Assembly (NCBI RefSeq): GCF_019957155.1
Contig: NZ_JAIPME010000002.1
Span: forward strand, 558,001 to 622,000
Direction of reading: 5' to 3'
Source of the DNA: Anaerococcus murdochii
GTDB taxonomy: Bacteria > Bacillota > Clostridia > Tissierellales > Peptoniphilaceae
Length of the DNA: 64,000 bases
Positions within the stretch are counted from its first letter, which is position 1; each line of letters starts with the position of its first letter. A program made the position numbers and the translations under genes. The notes under the pieces were generated by a model. The model saw only the letters and a program-made list of their open reading frames with translations. It ran no database searches and was not told the origin of the DNA. Below, piece after piece: positions 52,286-61,203 of the stretch.

Positions 52286-52888
52286 ATGAACAAAAAATTA
52301 TTAGCCTTACTATTAGCAGGAACCTTTGTTTTTGCTGGCTGCAATCAAGATAAAGCAGAAAACAAGGAAGAAACAAAACAAGAAGAACAAGCAGAAAAAC
52401 CTGCTGAAGACGCAAAAGACGAAGGCAAAGAAGAAAAACCAGAAGAAAAAGCAGACGAAAAAACAGCTGACATAGTTCTTCCAGACAACAAGGTAACATT
52501 AAAGGCAGCAAGCTACAAGTTTGAAAGCCATGTGGTTGGCGCACCTTACAACCTAACAGAAGTGACCTACGAAGTAGAAGATAATGGAGAGGCTTATTAC
52601 AATTTTGAAGGTGAAAAAGATGGAAAAGAGTATAAGCTAAAGGTAAATGCCAACTCAGCAGAAACCACAGAAGCCGAAATAGAAAAAGGAGCCGACAAGG
52701 AAAATCCAGTAGACTTAGGCAAATCCATCCCACCAGAAGAAGCAATGAGAATAGCCCTAGAATCAAACGGAGGCGGCACCGTAAAAGAATGGAAACTCTA
52801 TAACGACGGCGAAGGCGAAAAATACGAAATCGAACTAGAAGACGGCAAAGAAATCACAGTCAATGCTATAAATAAAAAAGTAATGTAA
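52286..52888 (+). CDS. PepSY-type lipoprotein 4, diverged
   Basis: 200 residues, lipobox FAGCNQ, a long Glu/Lys linker (about 22-60), then PepSY-like units with GEKDGKEYKLKVN and YEIELEDGKEITVNAINKKVM. More diverged than genes 1-3. RBS AAGGGAG. Confidence 0.75.
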   Translation: MNKKLLALLLAGTFVFAGCNQDKAENKEETKQEEQAEKPAEDAKDEGKEEKPEEKADEKTADIVLPDNKVTLKAASYKFESHVVGAPYNLTEVTYEVEDNGEAYYNFEGEKDGKEYKLKVNANSAETTEAEIEKGADKENPVDLGKSIPPEEAMRIALESNGGGTVKEWKLYNDGEGEKYEIELEDGKEITVNAINKKVM

Positions 52889-52890
52889 GA

Positions 52891-52936
52891 AAAGCTAGCT
52901 AAAGATTACTCAAATAATCTAAAAGCTAGCTTTTTA
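52891..52936 (+). terminator. Terminator of lipoprotein gene 4
   Basis: AAAGCTAGCT and AGATTACTC/ATAATCT pair with AAAGCTAGCTTTTT around a short loop, just after the stop. Confidence 0.75.
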
Positions 52937-53053
52937 AATATCTAATTTAAAATCCATAAAAAATTTTATAATAAGAAATAATTGAAATTTACTATTGTTT
53001 TCTTATTTGTAACATTCTAACACAATTTTCTATAAAAAACTTAAATTTCATTC

Positions 53054-53707
53054 CTACTTTGTTTTTTCTATGAAACTATCCCAGTCTTTTTTGAAACTTT
53101 CTATACCTTGAGTTGTAAGTGGATGGGTCCAAAGTTTTTCGAAAAGAGTGCCCGGAATAGTTGCTATATGAGCCCCAGCTATGGCTGCTTCTTCTAGGTG
53201 CTTGTTGGTCCTTATTGAGGCAGCTATGATTTCACTTTCTAGGCCATAGTTATCTAATACTGTCTTTAGGTCATAAATTAGCCTGATTCCATCTTCTCCC
53301 ATATCATCGATTCTGCCGATAAATGGTGAAATATAGGTCGCTCCTGCCTTTGCTGCCATAAGTCCTTGAGCTACTGAGAAGATTAGTGTGCAGTTTGTTT
53401 TGATTCCTACCTTTGATAGGGTGTTTACTGCTTTTAGTCCGTCTTCTGTCATTGGAATTTTTACAACTATATTGTCTGCCCACTTGGCTATTTCACGAGC
53501 TTCTTTGACCATAGTTTCATAGTCATAGCTTGTTACTTCAGCTGAGATTGGCCCATCTACAAATGAAGCTATCTCTGTAACAACTTCTTTAAAATCCCTG
53601 CCTTCTTTGTTGATAAGTGAAGGATTAGTTGTAACCCCATCACAAAGGCCTAGGTCGTTGATTCTTTTTATTTGGTCTACGTTTGCTGTATCTAAGAAAA
53701 ATTTCAT
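53054..53707 (-). CDS. Fructose-6-phosphate aldolase/transaldolase-like protein
   Basis: 217 residues, the short TalC/FSA class. [10 protein letters not shown] start, [22 protein letters not shown] (Schiff-base Lys near 86) and [15 protein letters not shown]. It either works as transaldolase in the pentose phosphate pathway or as fructose-6-phosphate aldolase. Location after the ribose operon fits pentose use. RBS AAAGGAGTAAC. Confidence 0.88.
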   Translation of the reverse strand: MKFFLDTANVDQIKRINDLGLCDGVTTNPSLINKEGRDFKEVVTEIASFVDGPISAEVTSYDYETMVKEAREIAKWADNIVVKIPMTEDGLKAVNTLSKVGIKTNCTLIFSVAQGLMAAKAGATYISPFIGRIDDMGEDGIRLIYDLKTVLDNYGLESEIIAASIRTNKHLEEAAIAGAHIATIPGTLFEKLWTHPLTTQGIESFKKDWDSFIEKTK

Positions 53708-53861
53708 TGTTACTCCTTTTGATTTTTCCTATGTTTTATTATAAAACATTACCCTGCTCAAATCTTTTTTACATTTTGGTAATTAAAGCTTTTGGCAGGG
53801 TGTTTGTTTCTTTATTATAAATCTATCGTTTGTATTCCCTCAGAGCTTCAAGCTTATTTTT

Positions 53862-54800
53862 TTATTTAACTAATTCTAGTGGGGAATCGATATGTTCTTC
53901 TATTGTTTCACCTTTTAGGTGGTTTATTGCGTTTTCCATAGCTAGTTTACCCATTTTTTTAGGTTGTTGAGCTACAGTTGCAGCAAGGTCGCCATTTTTT
54001 ACAGCTTCTACGGCATCATCGTTTCCGTCAAATCCTACTATTACTATATCTTTACCGCTAGCTTTTATTGCTTCGCTTGCTCCTAAGGCCATTTCGTCGT
54101 TTTGGCAGAATACTGCTTTTACATCTGGTTGTGCTTGGAGTAAGTTTTCCATTACTGTTAATCCTTCAGCTCTGTCAAAGTTTGCTGTTTGGCTTGCTAC
54201 AAGGTTTATTTTATCCTTTGTTGCTTCTTCAAATCCTTGACCTCTTTCACGTGTAGAGCTTGCTCCAGGTATACCTTCTAGTTGGATTACTTCAGCATTT
54301 TCTCCTACTTTTTCTAGGATAAATTCGCCTGCCATCTTGCCACCTTCTACGTTGTTACTTGCAACAAGGCTTACTATTTCACCATCTTCAGTTCCTCTGT
54401 CTACACAGATTACAGGGATATTTGCTTCATTTGCTTTTTGTACTGATGAAGATATTGCTGTAGAGTCTACTGGATTTATGATTATTAGGTCTACTTTTTG
54501 TGTGATTAAGTCTTCTATTTGGTTTGATTGAACAGAAGAATCATTTTGTGCATCTGAAATTACAACTTCTGCACCTTCTTCTTTTGCTTTTTCTTCTATA
54601 CCTTCTCTGATTGATACAAAGAATGGGTTGTTTAAGGTTGATAAAGATACTCCTATTTTATATCCACCTTCTTTTGTTTCTACACTTGTTTCTGTTGATT
54701 TTTCTTCTGTTTTTGCTTTATCTTCCCCTTCTATAGAACAAGCTGCTAGTACAAATACTGCTAGAAGCAAGAATGATAAACGTTTGATAATTTTTTTCAT
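53862..54800 (-). CDS. rbsB: Ribose ABC transporter substrate-binding lipoprotein
   Basis: 312 residues. Lipobox VLAACSI, periplasmic-binding-type sugar domain from about 45 (IGVSLSTLNNPFF, ISDAQNDSSVQSNQIEDLI, IINPVDSTA, VDRGTEDGE, FCQNDEMALGASEA, VGFDGNDDAV), as in RbsB. Last gene of the rbs operon. Confidence 0.93.
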   Translation of the reverse strand: MKKIIKRLSFLLLAVFVLAACSIEGEDKAKTEEKSTETSVETKEGGYKIGVSLSTLNNPFFVSIREGIEEKAKEEGAEVVISDAQNDSSVQSNQIEDLITQKVDLIIINPVDSTAISSSVQKANEANIPVICVDRGTEDGEIVSLVASNNVEGGKMAGEFILEKVGENAEVIQLEGIPGASSTRERGQGFEEATKDKINLVASQTANFDRAEGLTVMENLLQAQPDVKAVFCQNDEMALGASEAIKASGKDIVIVGFDGNDDAVEAVKNGDLAATVAQQPKKMGKLAMENAINHLKGETIEEHIDSPLELVK

Positions 54801-54809
54801 TTGTTCCTC

Positions 54810-55754
54810 CTATTTATTTCTCTTTCTGTCTATTAATACTGCTACTAAAATGACGATACCCTTGACTATTTGTTGATAGAAGCTTGAAACTCCGAGTAAG
54901 TTTAGTCCGTTATTTAAAACGCCGAGTATTAAAATACCTATTAAAGTACCTGTTAATGATCCACTACCGCCTGACATACTTGTTCCTCCAAGTACTACTG
55001 CAGCAATGGCATCCATCTCGTAGGCTGTACCTGCTGTTGGCTGAGCTGAATTTAGTCTAGATGTGAGTACCAAACCTGATAAAACTGCCATTAAAGCTGA
55101 AATTATATAAACCCATGTTTTTACTTTATCAATATTAATACCTGATATAAAACTTGCTTTTTCATTGCCGCCTACGGCATATATTTTTCTGCCAAATGGT
55201 GTTTTGTTTAGGATAATCCATAATATTATAAAAACTATAGCAAAAAGTATAACTGGAAATGGAATACCAAATACAGTCCCCTTGCCTAAAAATTTAAAGA
55301 GAAAATCTTCTTTTGGTCCAGGGATTGGGCGACCTTCTGTATATACTAAAGTTAATCCTCTAAATATTGTCATAGTTGCAAGGGTTACTATAAAAGGTGC
55401 AAGTTTTCCCTTGGTTATTAAAATACCATTTATTAACCCAAGACCGAATCCTATTACAAGAGCTATTAAAATAGCTGGTAGAGTTCCTATTCCATTTTGT
55501 AATAATCCTGCAAATACAGCTGATGTAATGGCTAGAGTAGATCCTACTGATAGGTCAATTCCTCCTGTTAGAATTACAAAAGTCATACCTAGCGCAATAA
55601 ATCCATTTATTATTAATTGTCGCATTAAGTTTAGTAAGTTTGTTGGTTGCAAGAATGCTCCATTCATCAAACTTACAAAAACTATTAGAATTACTAGGGC
55701 AATTAGATTGCCTAGATTTTGATTATTTTTTAATTTAGCTTTAAATTCGCTCAT
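54810..55754 (-). CDS. rbsC: Ribose ABC transporter permease
   Basis: 314 residues, about nine membrane segments. TFVILTGGIDLSVGS, TKGKLAPFIVTLATMTIFRGL and DAIAAVVLGGTSMSGGSGS are characteristic of RbsC. Overlaps rbsA by 4 bases. Confidence 0.95.
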   Translation of the reverse strand: MSEFKAKLKNNQNLGNLIALVILIVFVSLMNGAFLQPTNLLNLMRQLIINGFIALGMTFVILTGGIDLSVGSTLAITSAVFAGLLQNGIGTLPAILIALVIGFGLGLINGILITKGKLAPFIVTLATMTIFRGLTLVYTEGRPIPGPKEDFLFKFLGKGTVFGIPFPVILFAIVFIILWIILNKTPFGRKIYAVGGNEKASFISGINIDKVKTWVYIISALMAVLSGLVLTSRLNSAQPTAGTAYEMDAIAAVVLGGTSMSGGSGSLTGTLIGILILGVLNNGLNLLGVSSFYQQIVKGIVILVAVLIDRKRNK

Positions 55755-57232
55755 AGTTTTCCTCCTGTAGCTAGAGTCATTATTTTTTCTTGATTTGCTT
55801 CTTCTCTTAATAGTTCTCCTTGAACTTCTCCTTCATGAATTACATATATCCTGTCTGATAATGATAGCAATTCTGGCAAGTCACTTGATATTAATATGAC
55901 TGCTACACCTTGATGGGTAAGGTTATTTATTAGGTCATATATTTCTCTTTTTGCACCAACATCTACACCCTTTGTTGGTTCATCCAATATCAATATTTCA
56001 GGATCTATGGCATACCATTTAGCAAATACTACTTTTTGTTGGTTACCACCGGATAAATCCTGAACTTTCGCTTCACTTGATGTTGTCTTTACTTTAAAAT
56101 CGCCTACCAATTTATTTGATAGAAGGTTTTCCTTGGCCTTATCTATAAACATTCCTGGTGTAAATTTATTAAAATTGAGAAGGGAGATATTTTCTTTAAT
56201 TGATTCATCTAGAACTAGACCTTCTTCCTGTCTATTTTCTGTTACAAAGCCAATCTTGTTTTTTATCGCATCTATCGGTTTATTGATTTCAACTTTTTTG
56301 CCATCAATAAAAACTTCTCCAGAATCTTTTGGATCTAGACCAAAAAGTGCTCTCATTATCTCAGTCCTACCTGCTCCCATAAGACCAGATATACCAAGCA
56401 CCTCGCCTTTTTTAGCACAGATATTAATATCGTTAAAATAAGGAGGTCTTGAGAAATTTTTAAGTTCAATTTTTACATCGGTGATTTCTGCATCCATTTC
56501 CGGATAAAAATCTCCTATGTCCCTACCTACCATGTGGGAAACAACTTCAGCTTCATTGGTATCGTTGGTATCTAGTATTGCAACTGATTTACCATCCCTC
56601 ATTACTGTAATTTTTTGGGTAAGAGCAAATATTTCTTCCATTCTGTGAGAGATATAAATCATTGATACTCCCTCATCTCTCAGTCTTTTCATAAGCAAAA
56701 ACAATTTATCTATTTCATTGTTTGTAAGAGCGCTGGTTGGTTCATCTAATACCAAAATATTTACTTTATTTAGGTTCGCCTTAGCTATCTCCATCATTTG
56801 TCTTTGACCAACTGATAAATTTGAGACCTTAGTATCTGGATCTACATCTAAGTCAAATCTTTTCAAAAGCTCTTTTGTCTTTTCTCTCATAGTCTTGATA
56901 TCCAAAAAAGAACCCTTTTTGATTTCGTTATTCATAAATATATTTTCCATCACAGTAAGCTCTGGCCAGTCACTAAGCTCTTGGTGGATAAAACTTATAC
57001 CTAAATCTTTGGCTACGTTGGTGTCTTTGATATCAACTTCTTTACCGTCTATTAAAATTTTCCCTTTATCTTTTTCTAAAACACCTGATAAAATATTCAT
57101 GAGGGTAGATTTACCTGCCCCATTTTCTCCTACCAAGGCGTGGATTTCATTTTCTCCTAATTTAAAATCTACTCCCTGCAAGACATGGTTTTTACCAAAT
57201 GATTTATAGATATCCTTCATTTCTACAATCAT
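55751..57232 (-). CDS. rbsA: Ribose ABC transporter ATPase (two cassettes)
   Basis: 493 residues, two ABC domains. The first has GENGAGKSTL, LSVGQRQMMEI and ILVLDEPTSAL; the second has a degenerate Walker A (GLMGAGRTE), LSGGNQQKVVFAKW and ILILDEPTKGVD. The degenerate second site is normal for this family. Confidence 0.95.
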   Translation of the reverse strand: MIVEMKDIYKSFGKNHVLQGVDFKLGENEIHALVGENGAGKSTLMNILSGVLEKDKGKILIDGKEVDIKDTNVAKDLGISFIHQELSDWPELTVMENIFMNNEIKKGSFLDIKTMREKTKELLKRFDLDVDPDTKVSNLSVGQRQMMEIAKANLNKVNILVLDEPTSALTNNEIDKLFLLMKRLRDEGVSMIYISHRMEEIFALTQKITVMRDGKSVAILDTNDTNEAEVVSHMVGRDIGDFYPEMDAEITDVKIELKNFSRPPYFNDINICAKKGEVLGISGLMGAGRTEIMRALFGLDPKDSGEVFIDGKKVEINKPIDAIKNKIGFVTENRQEEGLVLDESIKENISLLNFNKFTPGMFIDKAKENLLSNKLVGDFKVKTTSSEAKVQDLSGGNQQKVVFAKWYAIDPEILILDEPTKGVDVGAKREIYDLINNLTHQGVAVILISSDLPELLSLSDRIYVIHEGEVQGELLREEANQEKIMTLATGGKL

Positions 57233-57240
57233 GATAGCTC

Positions 57241-57633
57241 CTAAAAAATATTCTTTGCTTTGAGGATAATATTAGAATATGGTGTATTCTCACCTGTTCT
57301 TATTACAAATTTCACATCATCAAGTTTTTTCTTAAAGTCTTCATGGCTAATATAGTCTGCACTAATATCACCTAATAATTCTTTGATAGCTTTTTCTTGG
57401 CTTGGGTTGTTTTCTTTGATTTCTTCTGCTAGTATATAGGCTTCACAGCCAAAGTCTTCTAGCAAAACTTCTAAAACGTCAATAAATTTTGGTTCTCCTA
57501 ACTTCAAAGCCAAGTCTATTTTTTTACTAGGATCTATCGGTAGACCACAATCTCCAATAGCTATTAAATCTGTATGACCCAAATCTGATAGCCTTTTTGA
57601 TATTTCACTATTTAAAATTCCATTTCTCTTCAT
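57241..57633 (-). CDS. rbsD: D-ribose pyranase
   Basis: 130 residues. GHTDLIAIGDCGLPID near the N-terminus (catalytic His/Asp) and the end VIRTGENTPYSNIILKA. Speeds the pyranose/furanose interconversion so RbsK gets its substrate. Confidence 0.94.
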   Translation of the reverse strand: MKRNGILNSEISKRLSDLGHTDLIAIGDCGLPIDPSKKIDLALKLGEPKFIDVLEVLLEDFGCEAYILAEEIKENNPSQEKAIKELLGDISADYISHEDFKKKLDDVKFVIRTGENTPYSNIILKAKNIF

Positions 57634-57638
57634 GTTTT

Positions 57639-58523
57639 TTACCCCTTAAATTTTAATACTGCTTCATGACTTGGTATGGAAATACTAGCTCCCTTTTTTG
57701 TTACTGAGAGCGCTGACGCCTTTGTCGCAACTTCTAAACATTTTTCAATTCTTTCTCCCTTATAAAAATAAGTTACGAAATAACCTGTAAATGTATCTCC
57801 TGCACCTGTGGTATCTACAGCATCTACCTTAAATGAATCTTGATTTATTAAATTATCCTTATCAAAATACATAGACCCGTTTTTACCAAAAGTCTCAACT
57901 ACTTTTAGAGATGGAAAATTATCTCTAAAATAATTAACTGCTTTTTTAGCATCAGAAACTTTCGCCAGTGCCTTTGCTTCTGTCTCATTTACTAAAAGAA
58001 GATCTATCTTATCAAGGTCAATTTTTTCGATCTCATCTGTTATAGGTGATGGATTTAGAACAATTTTTAGCCCATTTTCATAAGCCTTATTTACTATATA
58101 TGGCATACAGTTAATCTCATTTTGTAATACTAGAATATCGTCTTTTTCAAAATGTGATAAAACCTCATCAACATAAGACTCGCTATTATCAAAATTTGCC
58201 CCTTTATAAAGAACGATAGAATTTTCACCCTTATCATCAACTTGGATAATTGCATTGCCAGTAAGTTTATCGCTTTTTTTAAGTAGGCTTGTATCCACTC
58301 CAAAATTTTCCATCTCTTCGATAAGGAAGTTTCCATCAGTGCCTATACTTCCTGCGTGGTAGACGCTATCTGATACCTTAGCCAGAGCAACTGATTGGTT
58401 TAATCCCTTGCCTCCAGCGCGTTTTTCTATTGATTCTGAACTTATTGTTTCCCCTGGTCTTACAATATGTTCGACCCTAAAAAATATGTCAATATTAATA
58501 GAACCAAAATTAAGAATTTTCAT
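57639..58523 (-). CDS. rbsK: Ribokinase
   Basis: 294 residues, PfkB family. N-terminal GSINIDIFF and RAGGKGLNQSVALAK, C-terminal VDTTGAGDTFTGYF (anion hole and catalytic Asp near 247). Phosphorylates ribose. Overlaps rbsR by 14 bases. Confidence 0.95.
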   Translation of the reverse strand: MKILNFGSINIDIFFRVEHIVRPGETISSESIEKRAGGKGLNQSVALAKVSDSVYHAGSIGTDGNFLIEEMENFGVDTSLLKKSDKLTGNAIIQVDDKGENSIVLYKGANFDNSESYVDEVLSHFEKDDILVLQNEINCMPYIVNKAYENGLKIVLNPSPITDEIEKIDLDKIDLLLVNETEAKALAKVSDAKKAVNYFRDNFPSLKVVETFGKNGSMYFDKDNLINQDSFKVDAVDTTGAGDTFTGYFVTYFYKGERIEKCLEVATKASALSVTKKGASISIPSHEAVLKFKG

Positions 58524-59511
58524 ATTTTATACCTACACTTTCTCTTTCAACAATCCTCGGATCTATAACAACTTTTTCTGCAGGTTTTCCATCATTTATT
58601 AAATTATCAGCCATATCAATAGCTTCCTTGGCTAAAAGTTTAAGATTTTGATCAATAGATGTCAAACCCGGTGTGATAATGTCATCAAAAAATAAATTAT
58701 CATAAGAAATTATGCTTATCTCTTTCCCAATAGTAATATTATTTTCCTTAAAATAATTAATCAGTCCATAAGAAGACATATCTGAAAAGGAAAAAATAGC
58801 ATCAATATTCTTATCAATAAAAAATCTTCCAGATTTGTAGCCTTCTTCATAGGAATAATCTCCGTGAATCATATTTGAAGAATCAATGTAAATTCCATAA
58901 TCCATAGAAGCTTTGATCCCTCCGGATAACCTACGTGATGAGTTGGCAGTAGATCTAGGACCTAGGAGCATCCCTATATTCTTGTAGCCTCTTTTTATAA
59001 GATATTCAACAGCTAAATAACCACCTTTTTCATTATTACCGGTAACAATATTGTTCTTCCTATCTGTAAAATCATATTCATCTAGAAAAATAATATTATT
59101 CTTTTTTATATCATTTTCTGTTAAGCCGACAATATTTCTATCAACCACAAAGGAAGCCATAAAATAATTATTTTTCAATATATTTACAAAATCTTTACTT
59201 TGCAAAAGCTTATTATTTGTATTGTAAATATATAAAAAATAGTCTTTTTCTCTAGCAAAATATGTAAGCTGCTTTATTATTGAAGAATAAAAGGGGTTTA
59301 CGATATCAGGAATAACCACCATAATGGAGTTACCCTTCTTGCTCGCCAAAGCCTTTGCATAATTGTTAGGATTATAATTTAATTCGTGAGCAGCTTTGAT
59401 TACTTTTTGTCTAGTAGCGTCGGATATTTTATTGTTTGTTTTGTTTAAAACCATCGAAACAGTAGTAATAGATACTCCCGCTTTCTTAGCCACATCTTTT
59501 ATATTCGCCAT
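58510..59511 (-). CDS. rbsR: LacI-family repressor of the ribose operon
   Basis: 333 residues. Helix-turn-helix NIKDVAKKAGVSITTVSMVLN with hinge helix NPNNYAKALASKK, then a sugar-binding domain (about 60-330). First gene of the rbs operon and very likely its autoregulated repressor; an operator-like palindrome lies between promoter and start. Confidence 0.93.
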   Translation of the reverse strand: MANIKDVAKKAGVSITTVSMVLNKTNNKISDATRQKVIKAAHELNYNPNNYAKALASKKGNSIMVVIPDIVNPFYSSIIKQLTYFAREKDYFLYIYNTNNKLLQSKDFVNILKNNYFMASFVVDRNIVGLTENDIKKNNIIFLDEYDFTDRKNNIVTGNNEKGGYLAVEYLIKRGYKNIGMLLGPRSTANSSRRLSGGIKASMDYGIYIDSSNMIHGDYSYEEGYKSGRFFIDKNIDAIFSFSDMSSYGLINYFKENNITIGKEISIISYDNLFFDDIITPGLTSIDQNLKLLAKEAIDMADNLINDGKPAEKVVIDPRIVERESVGIKYENS

Positions 59512-59522
59512 TTTAACCTCAT

Positions 59523-59534
59523 TAAAACGTTTTA
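59523..59534. promoter_or_regulatory. LacI-type operator of the rbs operon
   Basis: TAAAACGTTTTA is a perfect 12-bp palindrome with the central CG of LacI-family operators, just downstream of the promoter and 12 bases before the rbsR start. RbsR or CcpA could bind. Confidence 0.65.
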
Positions 59535-59543
59535 CCTATATTT

Positions 59544-59571
59544 AGTATATTACAAATCACTCACTTGTCAA
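59544..59571 (-). promoter_or_regulatory. Promoter of the rbs operon
   Basis: -35 TTGACA (59571-59566), 16-bp spacer, -10 TATACT (59549-59544). The AT-rich gap 59572-59887 beyond it shows no gene; it holds only a weak CGTG/CACG hairpin (near 59729-59768). Confidence 0.75.
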
Positions 59572-59887
59572 GTATCAATTTTAAATTTTTTTATTTTTTA
59601 AATTTCCATCGTTCTTATTTATCAATTTTCTCACAAGATGATTTTTACGCATCTATAATTCTTTTTTTATTATGATTAGTTAAATTACAGTAAAAATAAT
59701 TAAGTATGGCATATTTTTATTAAAAAAATCGTGCTATAAAAAGCATTTTTTACTTCTACTAACACGACTTATTATAGAGAAATTTTTTATAGACCTTTAT
59801 TTCTAATATTTATCATAAATCTAGCTATAAGCTTTAAATCTTAAACCACCTACATATTAAATCTAAAGATTTACAATTTTTTCCAAT

Positions 59888-59934
59888 AAAAAAGGCGAGG
59901 GTGCTCGCTTGAGTTTTCCTCGCCTTTAGTTTTT
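59888..59934 (-). terminator. Terminator of the flavodiiron operon
   Basis: AAAGGCGAGG pairs with CCTCGCC then TTTTTTATT on the minus strand, 4 bases after the flavodiiron stop. Confidence 0.85.
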
Positions 59935-59937
59935 TAT

Positions 59938-61191
59938 TTATTTTTTGCCTTTGTTTTGAGAAGCTGTTTTTTCTTTTTCTTCTCTTCTCTTCTTCATTGA
60001 TTCTAAGATACCGTCTACCATTGCGTCCATGTCTGGTTCTTTTGCTTTCTTTAGTGAAGATACCATGTCTAGACCTTCTGGAAGTACGTCCATTAGTCTC
60101 ATTTCTTCGTCTATGAATTTTTCCATTTTTTCTGCTGCTTGTGGAGCCCATGTTCCGTTACCAATGATTGAGATCGCTCTGTTTTGTAGGTTTAGAGCCT
60201 TCATATCTTCTAGGTAGTTTAGCATTACTGGATAGATTCCTAGGTTGTAGGTTACAGATGCTAGTACGATGTTTGAGTATTTGAAGCTTTCTGCGATTAG
60301 AGTTGATACGTGTGTGCTTGATACGTCTCTTAGTGAGATGTTGGTCATGCCTTTTTCGCAAAGTTTGCTTGCTAATGCTTGGGCTGCAAATTCTGTGTTG
60401 CCGTACATTGATGCATATACGATTAGGACACCTTCTTCTTCTGGTTCATAGGTTGCCCAGTGAACGTATTTGTCGATGATGTATCCGAAGTTGTCTCTCC
60501 ATACAAGTCCGTGTAGTGGGCAGATGTATTTAAGGTCTAGGCCACCTGCTTTTGCTAGGGCTTTTTGTACGAATGTACCGTATTTTCCTACGATGTTTGT
60601 GTAGTATCTACGTCCTTCATCTAGGTAATCTCTATCCCAGTTTACTTCGTCTGCGAATAATCTACCGTTGTTTGCGATAAATGATCCGAATGCGTCTGCT
60701 GAGAATAGTACTTTGTCATATGAGTCATAAGACATTAATACTTCTGGCCAGTGTACCATTGGTGCTTCTACGAATGTGAATTCGTGTTTACCAAAGCTTA
60801 CTGTGTCGCCTTCTTTTACTTCGATGTATCTATCGTCTACGTGATAACCAAATTGTCTCATGAACATAACTCCTTTTTCAGAAGAAATTATCTTTAAGTT
60901 TGGATATCTTTGTAGCATCAATTCTATTGATGAGCAGTGGTCTGGTTCCATGTGGTGAACGATTAAGTAGTCTAGGTCTCTGCCGTTTAATACTCTTGCT
61001 ACGTTTACCATGTATTCTCTTGTTATTGCCCAGTCAACCGCATCGATTAAAACTGTTTTTTCGTCCATTAATAGGTAGGAGTTGTATGATACACCTTCAG
61101 GTATTGGAAATATATTTTCAAATAAGGCTAATCTTCTGTCATCTCCACCTACATAATATAAATCGTCTGTTACTTTTCTAACTGTATACAT
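59938..61191 (-). CDS. Flavodiiron protein (A-type flavoprotein)
   Basis: 417 residues. A metallo-beta-lactamase-like di-iron domain (about 1-250) with HHMEPDHCSS, FVEAPMVHWPE, FSADAFGSF and CPLHGLVW supplying the iron ligands, and a flavodoxin domain (about 257-395; VLIVYASMYGNTEFAA, NGTWAP). Such enzymes reduce O2 (or NO) to water, protecting anaerobes, and normally take electrons from rubredoxin. A Lys-rich tail of about 20 residues follows. It starts 12 bp after the acyl-CoA dehydrogenase fusion, so the two are cotranscribed. Confidence 0.93.
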   Translation of the reverse strand: MYTVRKVTDDLYYVGGDDRRLALFENIFPIPEGVSYNSYLLMDEKTVLIDAVDWAITREYMVNVARVLNGRDLDYLIVHHMEPDHCSSIELMLQRYPNLKIISSEKGVMFMRQFGYHVDDRYIEVKEGDTVSFGKHEFTFVEAPMVHWPEVLMSYDSYDKVLFSADAFGSFIANNGRLFADEVNWDRDYLDEGRRYYTNIVGKYGTFVQKALAKAGGLDLKYICPLHGLVWRDNFGYIIDKYVHWATYEPEEEGVLIVYASMYGNTEFAAQALASKLCEKGMTNISLRDVSSTHVSTLIAESFKYSNIVLASVTYNLGIYPVMLNYLEDMKALNLQNRAISIIGNGTWAPQAAEKMEKFIDEEMRLMDVLPEGLDMVSSLKKAKEPDMDAMVDGILESMKKRREEKEKTASQNKGKK

Positions 61192-61203
61192 TATTACCTC
61201 CTA

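Noticed and set aside
52185..52766. Minus-strand Leu-rich frame opposite lipoprotein 4
   Set aside because: Leu/Phe runs come from antisense reading of the Glu/Lys-rich linker; the sense frame has lipobox, ribosome site and terminator.
55751..57232. Frayed Walker A (GLMGAGRTE) in the second RbsA cassette as damage
   Set aside because: This degeneracy is normal for sugar ATPases of the RbsA type.
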